Counted from the first letter of the stretch, positions 34,574-45,498 are shown. The stretch is DNA of 64,000 bases from Paenibacillus piscarius (GCF_022234545.1 NZ_JAIEUI010000012.1:124001-188000); one strand, 5' to 3'. Made by a program: numbers and translations. Notes: a model not told the origin generated them from the sequence alone.

Positions 34574-34723
34574 AATTATTCCCCCTTAAGGGCTTATCGG
34601 CAGACAAGCTATAATGATTCCAATATACCATATTGAGTCCGAAAATGTTATGCTAACTCTAGAACTGCACAAGCCTGCCGCTTACACTATAAACGGCTGT
34701 ACAAGTGGGAGGGAAGCGAGCTA

Positions 34724-36163
34724 ATGAAGTCTGGACCAGAGCGGTTAACCATTATTCACACCAATGATATACATAGCCACTTTGAAATGATGAGTCCCGC
34801 CGCCGCCGAGATCGCAGCGATGAAGGCTGCTGCGGGAGAAGAGCCGGTTCTGCTGCTGGATATCGGCGACCATATGGACCGCGCTGCTGTAGAGACGGAA
34901 GGCACGATGGGCCAGGCGAATATCGATATCATGAACCTGACCGGCTACGATGCCGTCACCATCGGCAACAACGAAGGGCTGACCTTCTCCAAGGAGATGA
35001 TGTCGGCCATATTTACCGGCCTCCAGTGCCCGGTCGTATGCTGCAATTTCCTGGATGCGGCAACAGGAGAGCCCCCGCACTGGATGCAGCGTCATGCAAT
35101 CCTGGAGAAGGACGGGATCCGGGTCGGGCTGACAGGCGCTACGGCGGCCTTCACCTCGTTCTACTCCCTGCTGGGCTGGGATGTGCTGGACCCGGAGGAG
35201 TGCCTGCGCGAGCAGTGCGAGCTTCTGGCCCCGCAGGTGGACCTCCTGATTATTCTGTCCCATCTGGGGCTTCCCGCAGATCAGAAGCTGGCGGAGCATC
35301 TGGAAGGAGTGCACGCCATTCTGGGCGGACACACCCATCATATGCTGGAGCAGCCGCAGATCATTGCAGGAACAGCTGTCTGCGGAGCCGGCAAGTTCGG
35401 CCGTTACGCCGGACGGCTTGTATTCGAGCGGGAGCATCCGGGGGCTGCGTTCCGCCTGGTTGAAGGGGGATGTACGGAAGTCGATCCGCTGCTTCACGAG
35501 GAGACGATTGCCCGGGCGGCGGCGATTCATCTGGAGCGGGGCCGGGAGGCGCTGGAGGAGACCGTCGCCATCAGTGACCGGATGCTCCCGCTGGACCTGC
35601 AGGGGGAATCCCCTTTTGCCAACCTGCTGGCCCAGGCTGTCCGCCGTTTCACCGGAAGCCCGATCTCGCTGGTCAATTCAGGACAGCTGCTCGGTCCGCT
35701 GCCGGAGGGCAACATCACGGCTGGCATGCTGCATGCCTTATGTCCTTCGCCGATTAACCCGTGTATTGTCCAGCTTACAGGCAAGGACATCCGCATCGCG
35801 CTGGAGCAGAGCCTGCTGGCTGAATACCGCAATAAGATTATCTACGGCTACGGCTTCAGGGGAGAGATGCTGGGCACGCTGGCCGTGGATGGATTAAACA
35901 TCTTGTACGATCCCGGGGTGATGCCGTATGATAACGGTATTGCCATTTTTGCGGGCGGCGAGAAGCTGGAAGACACCAAGATATACCCTGTGGGCACGCT
36001 TGATATGTTCACCTTCCGCACCGGGTACGAGAGCCTGGCAAACGGCCGGGACCCTGTATATCTGCTGCCCCATTTCCTGCGTGATCTGCTGCGCATGGAG
36101 CTTCAGCGCCCGGGCAGCCTGGATGAGTGTGAAGCGGTCCGCTGGGAGAAGCGCTCCCCATGA
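34724..36163 (+). CDS. Metallophosphatase/5'-nucleotidase family protein, YunD-like
   Basis: 479 residues. Metallophosphatase domain ~8-240: HTNDIHSHF, DIGDHMDR, IGNNEGLTFS, LSHLGL and GGHTHH metal ligands. A 5'-nucleotidase C-terminal domain covers ~285-450 (ANLLAQAVRRF, SLVNSGQLLGPLPEGNITAGML). No signal peptide, so cytoplasmic like Bacillus subtilis YunD. The Asn-Glu in the NNEG segment replaces the usual Asn-His-Glu/Asp pattern, as seen in YunD-type members. Substrate unknown. Confidence 0.82.
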   Translation: MKSGPERLTIIHTNDIHSHFEMMSPAAAEIAAMKAAAGEEPVLLLDIGDHMDRAAVETEGTMGQANIDIMNLTGYDAVTIGNNEGLTFSKEMMSAIFTGLQCPVVCCNFLDAATGEPPHWMQRHAILEKDGIRVGLTGATAAFTSFYSLLGWDVLDPEECLREQCELLAPQVDLLIILSHLGLPADQKLAEHLEGVHAILGGHTHHMLEQPQIIAGTAVCGAGKFGRYAGRLVFEREHPGAAFRLVEGGCTEVDPLLHEETIARAAAIHLERGREALEETVAISDRMLPLDLQGESPFANLLAQAVRRFTGSPISLVNSGQLLGPLPEGNITAGMLHALCPSPINPCIVQLTGKDIRIALEQSLLAEYRNKIIYGYGFRGEMLGTLAVDGLNILYDPGVMPYDNGIAIFAGGEKLEDTKIYPVGTLDMFTFRTGYESLANGRDPVYLLPHFLRDLLRMELQRPGSLDECEAVRWEKRSP

Positions 36164-36233
36164 TCCTCCAGTATTGTTCAGTTAAACAGCTATCGCTTAC
36201 CCGGATTCATTGACCAGATCAGGAGGAAGTACT

Positions 36234-37055
36234 ATGGATATGATTACGGCAATTATTCTTGCCATTGTAGAAGGAATAACGGAATTCATCCCGGTGTCAT
36301 CAACGGGACACATGATTCTGACCACCAAGCTGCTGGGCTTCAGTGAGCAGGATTCAATCATGAAGACGTATGAAATTGTGATCCAGCTTGGGGCGATTCT
36401 GGCGATTGCCCTCGTCTACCGCCAGCGGGTGCTGAATTTGCTCGGCATCGGACGCAGCCGCACAAGCGGCGTTATGCCGGCTTCGCGCCTGAATCTGATT
36501 CATGTGCTGCTGGGCATCGTGCCTGCGCTCGCTGTAGCTTTTTTCGCCCGGGATTTCATCAAAAGCCTGTTCGGGGCTTCCACTGTGCTATGGGCGCTGG
36601 TGGCCGGGGGGATTCTGATGATTGTTGCCGAATGGGTGAACAAGCGCAAGATCCGCATCACCGCGCATGAGCTGGATGACTTGTCCTACGGGCAGGCGCT
36701 GGCGATTGGCCTCTATCAGATTATCTCTGTGCTCTGGCCCGGATTCTCCCGTTCCGGTTCGACGATCTCCGGGGGGATGCTGAGCGGGGTCAGCTACAAG
36801 GCTTCGGCAGACTTCTCCTTCCTCATCGCCATTCCGATTATGTGCGCGGCCTCAGGGTATGAGCTGCTTGACTCCTACCGCAATTTCACGAGTGAGACCA
36901 TTGGGTATTTTGTCGTCGGCTTCATTATTTCCTTCATTGTGGCCTATGTGGTTGTCGTTCTGTTCATGCGGATGATCCAGAAGATCAGACCGACGCACTT
37001 CGCCATCTACCGCTTCATTCTTGCAGCCGCCTTCTGGCTGTTTATTATGCGTTAA
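36234..37055 (+). CDS. uppP: Undecaprenyl-diphosphatase UppP (BacA)
   Basis: 273 residues, about eight membrane spans. Catalytic signatures are EGITEFIPVSSTGHMIL (~12-28) and WPGFSRSGSTISGGMLSGV (~175). It dephosphorylates undecaprenyl diphosphate to recycle the carrier for wall and capsule synthesis; overexpression of family members gives bacitracin resistance. AGGAGG sits before ATG 36234. Confidence 0.95.
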   Translation: MDMITAIILAIVEGITEFIPVSSTGHMILTTKLLGFSEQDSIMKTYEIVIQLGAILAIALVYRQRVLNLLGIGRSRTSGVMPASRLNLIHVLLGIVPALAVAFFARDFIKSLFGASTVLWALVAGGILMIVAEWVNKRKIRITAHELDDLSYGQALAIGLYQIISVLWPGFSRSGSTISGGMLSGVSYKASADFSFLIAIPIMCAASGYELLDSYRNFTSETIGYFVVGFIISFIVAYVVVVLFMRMIQKIRPTHFAIYRFILAAAFWLFIMR

Positions 37056-37195
37056 GCCTGGAAGTTCCGGGGAGGAACCGCTCCTGACATCATGCGCTTG
37101 CCCGGTCGCTTAAGGTAACGGTATAGCATAGAGCCTGGACCCGAGGATTCCGAAACAGAATAGCAATTTACCGTTAAAGGCAGGAGTGAACCAAG

Positions 37196-38302
37196 GTGCG
37201 TCTAGTATCCGTGAACCGGCTTCAGTCGGGAATGAAGCTGGGCAAAAAAATATATAATGATGAAGGGCTGGTTCTCCTCGCCGACGGGGTAGAACTGACA
37301 GATGCCCTGATCAAGCGGCTGGCCAGGATCGATATCGGCTATATCTATATTGAGGACGCGGTCACAGAAGATATCGTAATTCCCGGGATGCTGCAGGACG
37401 AGACGCGCAATCAGGCACTGAAGGTGATCCGGGGCCAATTCCAGCAAATGTCCGGCGCCTCCGGAATGACCAAGGGCTTCTATCATCTGGACAAGAAATT
37501 CTCCAAGGTGATGGATTCAATTCTTGAAGACTTGTCCTCGCAGGAGGACCCGATGATTATGCTGCTTGATATGCATACGGCAGACAATTATCTGTATGTC
37601 CACTCCCTGAATGTATGCCTGTATACGCTGGTGCTCGGCATTGCCCACGGGTACACCAGGGAAGAGCTTCGGGTCATCGGCCTGGGCGCACTCCTGCATG
37701 ACATCGGCAAGACACAGATCCCCGTCAAAATTGTCCAGAAGCCCGGCATGCTCAGCGATGAGGAATTCCGCATCATGCAGGCCCATACCGAGATCGGCTA
37801 CCGCATTCTGAAGGATGAGCCGAATATTCCGCTGCTGGCCGCCCACTGCGCGCTGCAGCATCACGAGCGGATTGACGGCTCGGGCTATCCGCGCGGGCTG
37901 ACCGGCCCGCAGATCCATGAATATGCGAAATGGCTCGGGGTAGCGGATTCCTATGATGCCATGACCTCCAACCGCATCTACAAAAAAGCGATGCTGCCGC
38001 ATCAGGCAGTTGAAGCGCTGTATGTCGGTTCCGGGACACTGTATGAGCAGAAGCAGCTGGAGCTGTTCAGAGACCGGGTGGCTATCTATCCGCTGGGGCT
38101 CACAGTCCGGCTGAGTACGGGAGAGAGCGGAGTGGTGGTCAAGATTGATCCCAGTATGCCGCACAGGCCTGTGGTCAGAGTGCTGAACGGACCGGAAGGG
38201 GAGGAACTCACCCCCTATGAGCGCGATCTCAGGAAGGCTCTGTCTGTGGTGATTGCCGGAGTAAGCGACGGGGACGAGACGGTCGTGAAGAGTACCGGAT
38301 AG
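37196..38302 (+). CDS. HD-GYP-domain cyclic di-GMP phosphodiesterase, intact motif
   Basis: 368 residues, GTG start behind CAGGAG. An N-terminal domain (RLVSVNRLQSGMKLGKKIYND) and the HD-GYP core: YLYVHSLNVCLYTL, LLHDIGKTQIP, HTEIGYRIL, HCALQHHERIDGSGYPRGL. All metal and signature residues are present, so cyclic di-GMP hydrolysis is likely. A C-terminal beta-rich tail (LTVRLSTGESGVVVKID) may be regulatory. Its layout matches the degenerate paralogue at 33127. Confidence 0.85.
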   Translation: MRLVSVNRLQSGMKLGKKIYNDEGLVLLADGVELTDALIKRLARIDIGYIYIEDAVTEDIVIPGMLQDETRNQALKVIRGQFQQMSGASGMTKGFYHLDKKFSKVMDSILEDLSSQEDPMIMLLDMHTADNYLYVHSLNVCLYTLVLGIAHGYTREELRVIGLGALLHDIGKTQIPVKIVQKPGMLSDEEFRIMQAHTEIGYRILKDEPNIPLLAAHCALQHHERIDGSGYPRGLTGPQIHEYAKWLGVADSYDAMTSNRIYKKAMLPHQAVEALYVGSGTLYEQKQLELFRDRVAIYPLGLTVRLSTGESGVVVKIDPSMPHRPVVRVLNGPEGEELTPYERDLRKALSVVIAGVSDGDETVVKSTG

Positions 38303-38342
38303 ACGTGAGGGGCAGCGAGGAGAGAGAAGGGGCATCTGCAGA

Positions 38343-38381
38343 GGCTGCTGCGGAGGCTATTCTCCGCCTGGCTGTTTTTTT
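38343..38381 (+). terminator. Probable terminator of the HD-GYP gene
   Basis: An imperfect stem around GCGGAG-GCTATT-CTCCGC is followed by TTTTTTT. Confidence 0.6.
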
Positions 38382-38529
38382 GCACCCTCCAGAATACAGA
38401 CCGGGTCCGGGGAAGGGGTAGTTTCAGCAGTTTTTCAGCAGTCGTGGTATGATATAGCATAAGTTATCGTTCTTTTTGATTTGCTTTGGGTTAATAATAA
38501 GGAATAAGCAATAGAAGGAGTATTAAGAA

Positions 38530-39672
38530 ATGAGCATATTAGAGCCATCATCATCAATAATTCCCTTGAAGGAGCTGTCGCCGGAGTATGATCCCTGGGA
38601 TCCGATCACTTCACTCCGCCAGTACGGGCGGCATGTGCTGACCAGTGTGGAGATGACGGTCACGAATCTGTGCAACATGCGCTGCGAGCATTGTGCGGTA
38701 GGGGACAGCCTGACTATGAAGGAAGGGGAAATGCTGCCGCTGGCCGCTATGCTGAACCGTCTGGAGGAGGTAGAGCATCTGCAGACCATCAGCATCACGG
38801 GCGGTGAACCGATGTTCCGTGCAGGAACGGTGGAGAACACCATCGTGCCGCTGCTGAAATATGCGCGGGAGCGGGGCATCCGCTCCCAGATCAACTCCAA
38901 CCTGACGATGCCGTATTCGCGTTATGAGCAATTGCTTCCTTACCTGGATGTCATGCACATCTCCTTCAATTATGTGAATGGAGATGACTTCCATGAGGTG
39001 GGCTTCGCGAACAGCGGACATCCGGTTGCGAAGGAGGCGGCTTACCGGCTGTATGACACGATGCTGGAGAATTCCCGCCGGCTCAGCAGTGACGGGATGC
39101 TGATCTCTGCCGAATCGATGATCAACTACCGTACGCATACCAAGCTGCCGCAGATTCACAAGCTGATCGGTGACATGGGGGCAAGACGGCATGAGGTTCA
39201 TCCGATGTATGCCTCCAGCTTCGCCTCGAAGCTGCCGGTGCTGTCGCTGCCGGAGATGGCTGCTGCCATCCACTCCCTGCTGGATCACCGCGACCCGGAG
39301 ATGTGGATGCTGTTCGGCACTCTGCCGTTCTTCGCCTGCAGCTTCCTGGAGGAAGACCAGAGGCTGCTGCGTAGACTGCGCAGCGAGAAGAATGTGACGC
39401 TGCGCAATGATCCGGACGGAAGAAACCGGGTCAATGTGAATCTGTTTACAGGCGATGTGTTTGTCACAGATTTCGCCGACATTTCGGCATTTGGCAATAT
39501 CGGCAGTGCGAAGCTGGATGACATTTTCACCGAGTGGCAGACTAAGCATCCCCTCAATCAGAAGGTCAACTGCTACTGCGATGCAGCTGGCTGCTGCGGA
39601 CCTAACCTCCTGGTGGCCGATATGTACTATCCTGAGGTGGATTTCAAATCAAGAAAGGCGATCACTCTGTAG
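38530..39672 (+). CDS. yfkAB: YfkAB radical SAM protein
   Basis: 380 residues. The radical SAM cluster motif CNMRCEHC lies near residue 50 and SITGGEPMF follows. The C-terminal cysteine-rich CYCDAAGCCG (~355) is the second-cluster signature (CxCxxxxC) of the YfkAB family, so a SPASM-like extra cluster is likely. Substrate unknown. No peptide precursor or partner gene is seen nearby. AGAAGGAG precedes ATG. Confidence 0.9.
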   Translation: MSILEPSSSIIPLKELSPEYDPWDPITSLRQYGRHVLTSVEMTVTNLCNMRCEHCAVGDSLTMKEGEMLPLAAMLNRLEEVEHLQTISITGGEPMFRAGTVENTIVPLLKYARERGIRSQINSNLTMPYSRYEQLLPYLDVMHISFNYVNGDDFHEVGFANSGHPVAKEAAYRLYDTMLENSRRLSSDGMLISAESMINYRTHTKLPQIHKLIGDMGARRHEVHPMYASSFASKLPVLSLPEMAAAIHSLLDHRDPEMWMLFGTLPFFACSFLEEDQRLLRRLRSEKNVTLRNDPDGRNRVNVNLFTGDVFVTDFADISAFGNIGSAKLDDIFTEWQTKHPLNQKVNCYCDAAGCCGPNLLVADMYYPEVDFKSRKAITL

Positions 39673-39690
39673 AAAAGAGGCGTTATTATA

Positions 39691-41052
39691 GTGGTGCATA
39701 CGGAATTCGAGATAGGAAGCTTAATGCTTAATCTGTTGCTCGTTCTGGTGCTCGTATTATTGAATGGGATCTTCGTGGCGGCGGAATTCTCGCTGGTTAA
39801 GGTCAGACATTCCCGTCTGACCCAGCTGGTCAGCGAAGGCAACAAAATGGCCGGCTACGCGTTGAAGGTCAACAAGAAGCTGGATGCCTATCTGTCGGCT
39901 ACGCAATTCGGGATCACGCTGGCCTCTCTTGGACTCGGCTGGATCGGGGAACCGGCGATATCCGAGCTGCTGGTGGAGCCGCTGATGGTTAAGTTTGGCG
40001 TTACAGACCATACCTTGATCTCTACGGTTTCTGTAATCGTCGGTTTCTCGATTATTACCTTCTTACATATTGTACTGGGGGAACTGGCACCGAAATCGCT
40101 GGCGATTCAGAAGACGGAGGGCTCTGCTCTTCTGCTGTCAGCTCCGCTGATGTTCTTCTATAATCTGTTCCTCCCCTTCATCTGGGTGCTGAATGCTTCA
40201 GCCAATGCCCTGCTGAGACTGTTCGGTGTTGAACCGGCCAGTGAAGCCGAGGCGGCTCACTCCGAAGAGGAAATCCGTATTCTGATGAATCAGAGTGCGA
40301 AGAGCGGGGTCATTGATCAGGACGAAATGAAGCTGATGGACAATATCTTCGAGTTCTCGGACCTGCTGGCCCGTGAAGTCATGCTTCCGCGGACGGATAT
40401 GGATGTACTGTACAGCAATCTCCCGCTGGAAGAGAATATGCGGATTATTACGGAAACGAAGCATTCACGGTACCCGGTGGCCTTCGAGGACAAGGACCGG
40501 ATCATCGGCTTTATCCATATTACAGACCTGTTGTTTGCGCCGCTGGAGCAGCAGAATGATCTGGCCTCCCTGGTACGGCCGATTCTGAATGTGCCGGAAT
40601 CCATGGAGATCAGCCACGCACTGCGGCTGATGCAGAAGAATAAGGCTCAGCTTACTCTGGTCGTCGATGAATACGGCGGGACGGCGGGTCTGCTGACGGC
40701 AGAGGAGATTCTGGAAGAGATTGTCGGCGATCTGCATGACGAATTCGAGGACGAACGCCCCAGTGTTGAGCGGAACGGGGATTATATCTCCGTTGAAGGC
40801 CGGATGCTGATTGAGGATGTCAATGATTTGACCGGCGTCGTGATTGAGGATGACGAGGTGGACTCCATCGGCGGCTGGCTGTTCAAGGAGCTGGAGGGCA
40901 ATCCGACCAAGGGTAAGCAGGTCGTTGTTGGCGATGTCACCTTCGAGGTGGAGGAGTCCACGCGGCTGCGGATTACACGGATTAACATCCACAAGGCAAC
41001 TCCAGAGACGCCGGAAGAGGAAGCACCGAACGGGGAAGAAGACAAGGAATAG
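39691..41052 (+). CDS. CNNM/CorC-type membrane protein with CBS domains (hemolysin C family)
   Basis: 453 residues. An N-terminal DUF21/CNNM transmembrane domain (~10-200, FVAAEFSLVKVRHSRLTQL) leads to paired CBS domains (~215-345, LAREVMLPRTDMDVL and GGTAGLLTAEEILEEIVGDLHDE) and a C-terminal transporter-associated CorC_HlyC domain (~355-435, EGRMLIEDVNDLTG). The family is linked to magnesium or cobalt transport; haemolytic activity is not expected. GTG start shown; an ATG at 39724 is an alternative with a closer GGAAG. Ends with an acidic tail. Confidence 0.88.
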   Translation: MVHTEFEIGSLMLNLLLVLVLVLLNGIFVAAEFSLVKVRHSRLTQLVSEGNKMAGYALKVNKKLDAYLSATQFGITLASLGLGWIGEPAISELLVEPLMVKFGVTDHTLISTVSVIVGFSIITFLHIVLGELAPKSLAIQKTEGSALLLSAPLMFFYNLFLPFIWVLNASANALLRLFGVEPASEAEAAHSEEEIRILMNQSAKSGVIDQDEMKLMDNIFEFSDLLAREVMLPRTDMDVLYSNLPLEENMRIITETKHSRYPVAFEDKDRIIGFIHITDLLFAPLEQQNDLASLVRPILNVPESMEISHALRLMQKNKAQLTLVVDEYGGTAGLLTAEEILEEIVGDLHDEFEDERPSVERNGDYISVEGRMLIEDVNDLTGVVIEDDEVDSIGGWLFKELEGNPTKGKQVVVGDVTFEVEESTRLRITRINIHKATPETPEEEAPNGEEDKE

Positions 41053-41093
41053 CGGGAAGAGTGTTCCCCAGTGATATGCAAAATTGAATAGGA

Positions 41094-41146
41094 GCAGGGT
41101 ATTCCGGGAGCCGCAATCAGGCGCCTGGAGTCCCTGTTTTTTTATA
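41094..41146 (+). terminator. Terminator of the CorC-type gene
   Basis: The stem CAGGG...CGGGAG with matching CCTGGAGTCCCTG is followed by TTTTTTT. Confidence 0.7.
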
Positions 41147-41226
41147 TTGGTGTTCTTTTCCCGCCTTGGCCCGTCATAAGTTAGTTACGAGGGAATGCCG
41201 TCAATTCGATTGAGGAGGAATGATCA

Positions 41227-41442
41227 TTGAACTCCCAGGAGCGCGTATGGACACCATACCGGGGACCGTTTGACCCCTGCCCGCCGGTGCCGTTCAAGAC
41301 GTATGTTGTGCCGCCGAACCAGTTCGTTACCTTTCAGCCGCCGAATCTGCCGCAGTTCTCCCTGCCGGAAGCTCTGAAGCACGGAACACTGTGGCCCTCG
41401 CTGTACAGTCCTTATGAGTCCAAGTGCAAAGGAGGGAAGTAG
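41227..41442 (+). CDS. cotJA: CotJA spore coat-associated protein
   Basis: 71 residues, TTG start after GAGGAGG. Rich in Pro and Tyr, with the family segment PFDPCPPVPFKTYVVPPNQF and QPPNLPQFSL. First gene of cotJABC. In Bacillus subtilis the cotJ operon is under sigma-E in the mother cell. A -10-like CATAAGTTA lies at 41175-41183, but I cannot place a -35 with confidence. Confidence 0.9.
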   Translation: MNSQERVWTPYRGPFDPCPPVPFKTYVVPPNQFVTFQPPNLPQFSLPEALKHGTLWPSLYSPYESKCKGGK

Positions 41443-41445
41443 GGT

Positions 41446-41712
41446 ATGGACGCTAATCCTTGCGAGCCCCGCTATTACGAGATGCTTGAGCAGCTGCAGG
41501 TACTCGACTTCGCGCTGGTTGAGCTGAACCTGTTCCTGGACACCCATCCTGAGGATCTGAAATCGATTGAGCAGTTCAACCAGCTGACCTACGAGCGCAC
41601 CATGCTGGCGAACCAGTTCCAGGAGCTGTACGGACCTCTGCAGAACTTCGGCCGTGCGTATTCCAAATGTCCCTGGCAATGGTACGAGAGCCCCTGGCCT
41701 TGGCAAGTCTAA
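41446..41712 (+). CDS. cotJB: CotJB spore coat-associated protein
   Basis: 88 residues. Typical segments are YYEMLEQLQVLDFALVELNLFLDTHPED and the Trp-rich C-terminus SKCPWQWYESPWPWQV. It lies 3 bp after cotJA, so translation is coupled. It associates with CotJC in the inner coat. Confidence 0.92.
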   Translation: MDANPCEPRYYEMLEQLQVLDFALVELNLFLDTHPEDLKSIEQFNQLTYERTMLANQFQELYGPLQNFGRAYSKCPWQWYESPWPWQV

Positions 41713-41762
41713 GGCGGCAGGATGCCGGGAAGAATCCAGTCTGAGGAGGGGGAAGTTCGAGA

Positions 41763-42332
41763 ATGTGGATCTATGAGAAAAAGCTGCAATACCCGGTGCG
41801 TGTCGGCAAATGCGATGTGCGCATGGCCCGGTACCTGACAGAGCAATACGGGGGAGCGGACGGGGAGCTGGCGGCTGCGCTGCGTTATATGAACCAGCGG
41901 TATGCCATACCGGACAAGGTCATTGGTGTATTGACCGATATTTCCACAGAAGAATTTGCGCATCTTGAGATGATTGCCACGATGATCTATAAGCTGACCA
42001 AGGACGCCTCGGTGGAAGAGCTGGAAGCCGCAGGCTTAGGGCCGAATTATGCGCAGCGGGACCACGCCCTGTTCTATCAGAACTCGGCCGGCGTACCATG
42101 GACTGCATCCTACATCCAGGCTAAGGGCGATCCGATCGCCGACCTGTACGAGGACATCGCTGCGGAAGAGAAGGCCCGGGCTACATACCAGTGGCTCATC
42201 GATATGACGGATGATGTGGATCTGCAGGACAGTCTGAAGTTCCTCCGCGAGCGGGAGATTATTCATGCGATCCGGTTCAAGGAATCGGTGCAGATCTTAA
42301 TTGATGAGAAGGATAAGAAGCGGATATTCTGA
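41763..42332 (+). CDS. cotJC: CotJC, manganese-catalase-like spore coat protein
   Basis: 189 residues. The ferritin-like manganese-catalase fold is recognisable from TDISTEEFAHLEMIATMIY, a pair-Glu/His metal site (E-x-x-H), and the second site DIAAEEKARATYQW with REIIHAIRF. It is associated with spore peroxide resistance in related bacteria. It is the last gene of the operon and is followed by a terminator. Confidence 0.93.
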   Translation: MWIYEKKLQYPVRVGKCDVRMARYLTEQYGGADGELAAALRYMNQRYAIPDKVIGVLTDISTEEFAHLEMIATMIYKLTKDASVEELEAAGLGPNYAQRDHALFYQNSAGVPWTASYIQAKGDPIADLYEDIAAEEKARATYQWLIDMTDDVDLQDSLKFLREREIIHAIRFKESVQILIDEKDKKRIF

Positions 42333-42352
42333 TTCACACTGATTCCTATTAC

Positions 42353-42390
42353 AAAGCCCCACAGCCTTAATCGGTTGATGGGCTTTTTTT
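42353..42390 (+). terminator. Terminator of cotJABC
   Basis: AAAGCCC pairs with GGGCTTT, followed by a T-run. Confidence 0.85.
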
Positions 42391-42827
42391 GACTTTTAGA
42401 ATGTATGCGAAAAACCGAATACAATGGACACGCAGGTAGGTGAGAGGGCCGGATGGAGGTGCCTCAAGAAACTGCTGTAGATCTAAATGAAATGATGTGA
42501 AATTTTTTGGTGTGTTTTCATCGAATTTTCTGGAATGACCATTAACATCCAGAAAATCAAAGGAAATGATAGCATGACTTCGTTGAGCGGGTGTACAAGA
42601 GCCTATAGATAATCATGTGTAAAATTATGTAAATATTTGGACGTTGAGAACGCCTTGGTTTAGGTTTACACTGAATATGTAAATAAATACCAAATATTCA
42701 GACGGAGGAAGGCGATCAAGGCCGCTAAGCCGATCATGCCGATCAAGCCGTAACGCACACTCTCTCATACATCGTGATCCATACCCGCAAGTAAGATTCA
42801 AACCATCAGAAAAGAATGTGAATTTAG
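42391..42827. other. 437-bp upstream region of the acetone-module operon
   Basis: No supported gene. It contains the perfect inverted repeat ATTTTCTGGA / TCCAGAAAAT (42525-42534, 42548-42557), a second one AATATTTGG / CCAAATATT (42632-42640, 42690-42698), and a GGAGGAAGG (42704) followed by a 12-codon in-frame stretch with no usual start codon. It must hold the operon promoter. I cannot identify a -35/-10 pair with confidence. Confidence 0.55.
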
Positions 42828-44012
<1,185 letters not shown>

Positions 44013-44048
44013 ACACCAATTCTGCCAGAAAGGGAGTTTAAGCTCATT

Positions 44049-44789
44049 ATGAATGCCAAAGAGATTCTTGCGCTGCAATCCATGCCTGCGGCCAGTCCGG
44101 GTTACGGGCGTCCGCCGTACCGCTTCATTGACCGTGAATTTATGGTTATCACTTATGAATCCGATCCTGCTGCGATCAGACAGGCGGTACCGGAACCGTT
44201 AAAGCCGGATGGAAGTAACACCGTTTCTTATGAATGGATCAAAATGCCTGATTCGTCGGGCCTGGGAAGCTATGAGGAGAGCGGGATCGTGATTCCGTGT
44301 ACTTTTCAGGGGGAGCCCTGCAATTTTGTAGCCCAGATGTATCTGGACAATGCGCCTGCCATTCTGGGAGGACGGGAAATCTGGGGGTTCCCCAAAAAGT
44401 GGGCCTCTCCCCGCTTGACCGTTGCAGGCACAGAGACGCTGACCGGTACGCTGCATTATAACGATGTTCTGGTAGCCGTAGGAACCATGCCTTACAAGCA
44501 TAACCTGCTGGATACACAGGACACGGCTAGAGCTATCGCCAAAACCCAGGTGAATCTGAAGCTGATCCCCGATGTGGATGGGACCCCTAAGATTGCGCAG
44601 CTTGTTGCATATACGCTTGAGGATGTTCAGGTAAAAGGTGCTTGGAGCGGGCCGGCCCGCTTAAGCCTGATCCCCCATGTGAATGCCCCTGTGGCCGATT
44701 TGCCGGTGAAGACGTACCGCGGGGGCAAGCATTTCATTGCCGATCTAACGCTGCCTTATGGGAAAGTCATTCATGACTATATCCGGTAA
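44049..44789 (+). CDS. adc: Acetoacetate decarboxylase
   Basis: 246 residues. GREIWGFPKKW carries the Schiff-base Lys116 and adjacent pKa-shifting Lys117, equivalent to Lys115/Lys116 of the clostridial enzyme; PEPLKPDG and CNFVAQMYLDNAPAILGGRE also match. It converts acetoacetate to acetone and CO2. AAAGGGAG precedes ATG, 36 bp after the thiolase gene. Confidence 0.92.
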   Translation: MNAKEILALQSMPAASPGYGRPPYRFIDREFMVITYESDPAAIRQAVPEPLKPDGSNTVSYEWIKMPDSSGLGSYEESGIVIPCTFQGEPCNFVAQMYLDNAPAILGGREIWGFPKKWASPRLTVAGTETLTGTLHYNDVLVAVGTMPYKHNLLDTQDTARAIAKTQVNLKLIPDVDGTPKIAQLVAYTLEDVQVKGAWSGPARLSLIPHVNAPVADLPVKTYRGGKHFIADLTLPYGKVIHDYIR

Positions 44790-44829
44790 CCAGCTTGTCT
44801 CCAAATAATGAACAAGGAGCCTGAAATTT

Positions 44830-45498
44830 ATGATAAACAAATTAATCTCTGCTGAAGATGCCGTGAAGAGGGTCAAAGATGGAGATACCGTGATGGTTGG
44901 CGGTTTTCTGGCTGGAGGCCACCCCGAAGAGCTGGTGCGTGCGCTGGTCGAGACTCATACGGCGGGTAATCTCTCGCTCATTTCCAATGATACCGGTACC
45001 CCGGAATTATCGATCTATAAGCTGGTACAAAGCGGCCGGGTCAAGCGCATCTACGCCTCCTACATCGGCTCCAACCCGGAAACCGGAAGACTGCTGATGA
45101 CCAGAGAAGCTGAGGTAAACCTCTATCCGCAAGGAACGTTAGCTGAGAAAATCCGTGCCGGAGGTGCGGGGCTGGGCGGTGTTCTAACTCCTGTGGGGGT
45201 AGGTACGATTGTAGAAGAAGGGAAGAGGAAGCTCGATATCGACGGAAGAGAGTATCTGCTCGAGCTGCCGCTCCATGCGGATGTGGCGCTGATCCGGGCC
45301 CATAAGGCGGACGAGGCCGGGAATCTGGTGATCGACGGCTCTTCCCGGAACTTCAATTTCGTGATGGCGATGGCGGCGGATTATGTAATCGCTGAGGTAG
45401 AGACTTATGTGAAGCTCGGGGAGATTGATCCCAATCATGTCAATGTGCCCGGGATTTTAATTGATGCCATTGTAAAGGTGGGGGATAACCGTGAATAA
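44830..45498 (+). CDS. ctfA: CoA-transferase subunit A (acetoacetate/butyrate type)
   Basis: 222 residues. VMVGGFLAGGHPEELVRAL is the family I CoA-transferase A-subunit glycine motif. DVALIRAHKADEAGNLVIDG is also characteristic. With subunit B it swaps CoA between acetoacetyl-CoA and acetate or another acid. The 8-bp overlap with ctfB couples translation. AAGGAG precedes ATG. Confidence 0.88.
   Translation: MINKLISAEDAVKRVKDGDTVMVGGFLAGGHPEELVRALVETHTAGNLSLISNDTGTPELSIYKLVQSGRVKRIYASYIGSNPETGRLLMTREAEVNLYPQGTLAEKIRAGGAGLGGVLTPVGVGTIVEEGKRKLDIDGREYLLELPLHADVALIRAHKADEAGNLVIDGSSRNFNFVMAMAADYVIAEVETYVKLGEIDPNHVNVPGILIDAIVKVGDNRE

Noticed and set aside
37056..37195. Cyclic di-GMP riboswitch upstream of the intact HD-GYP gene
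   Set aside because: No GEMM-type conserved core was found in the leader.
42391..42827. Sigma-54 promoter for the acetone module
   Set aside because: No TGGCAC-N5-TTGCA-like element was found and no enhancer-binding regulator gene is adjacent.
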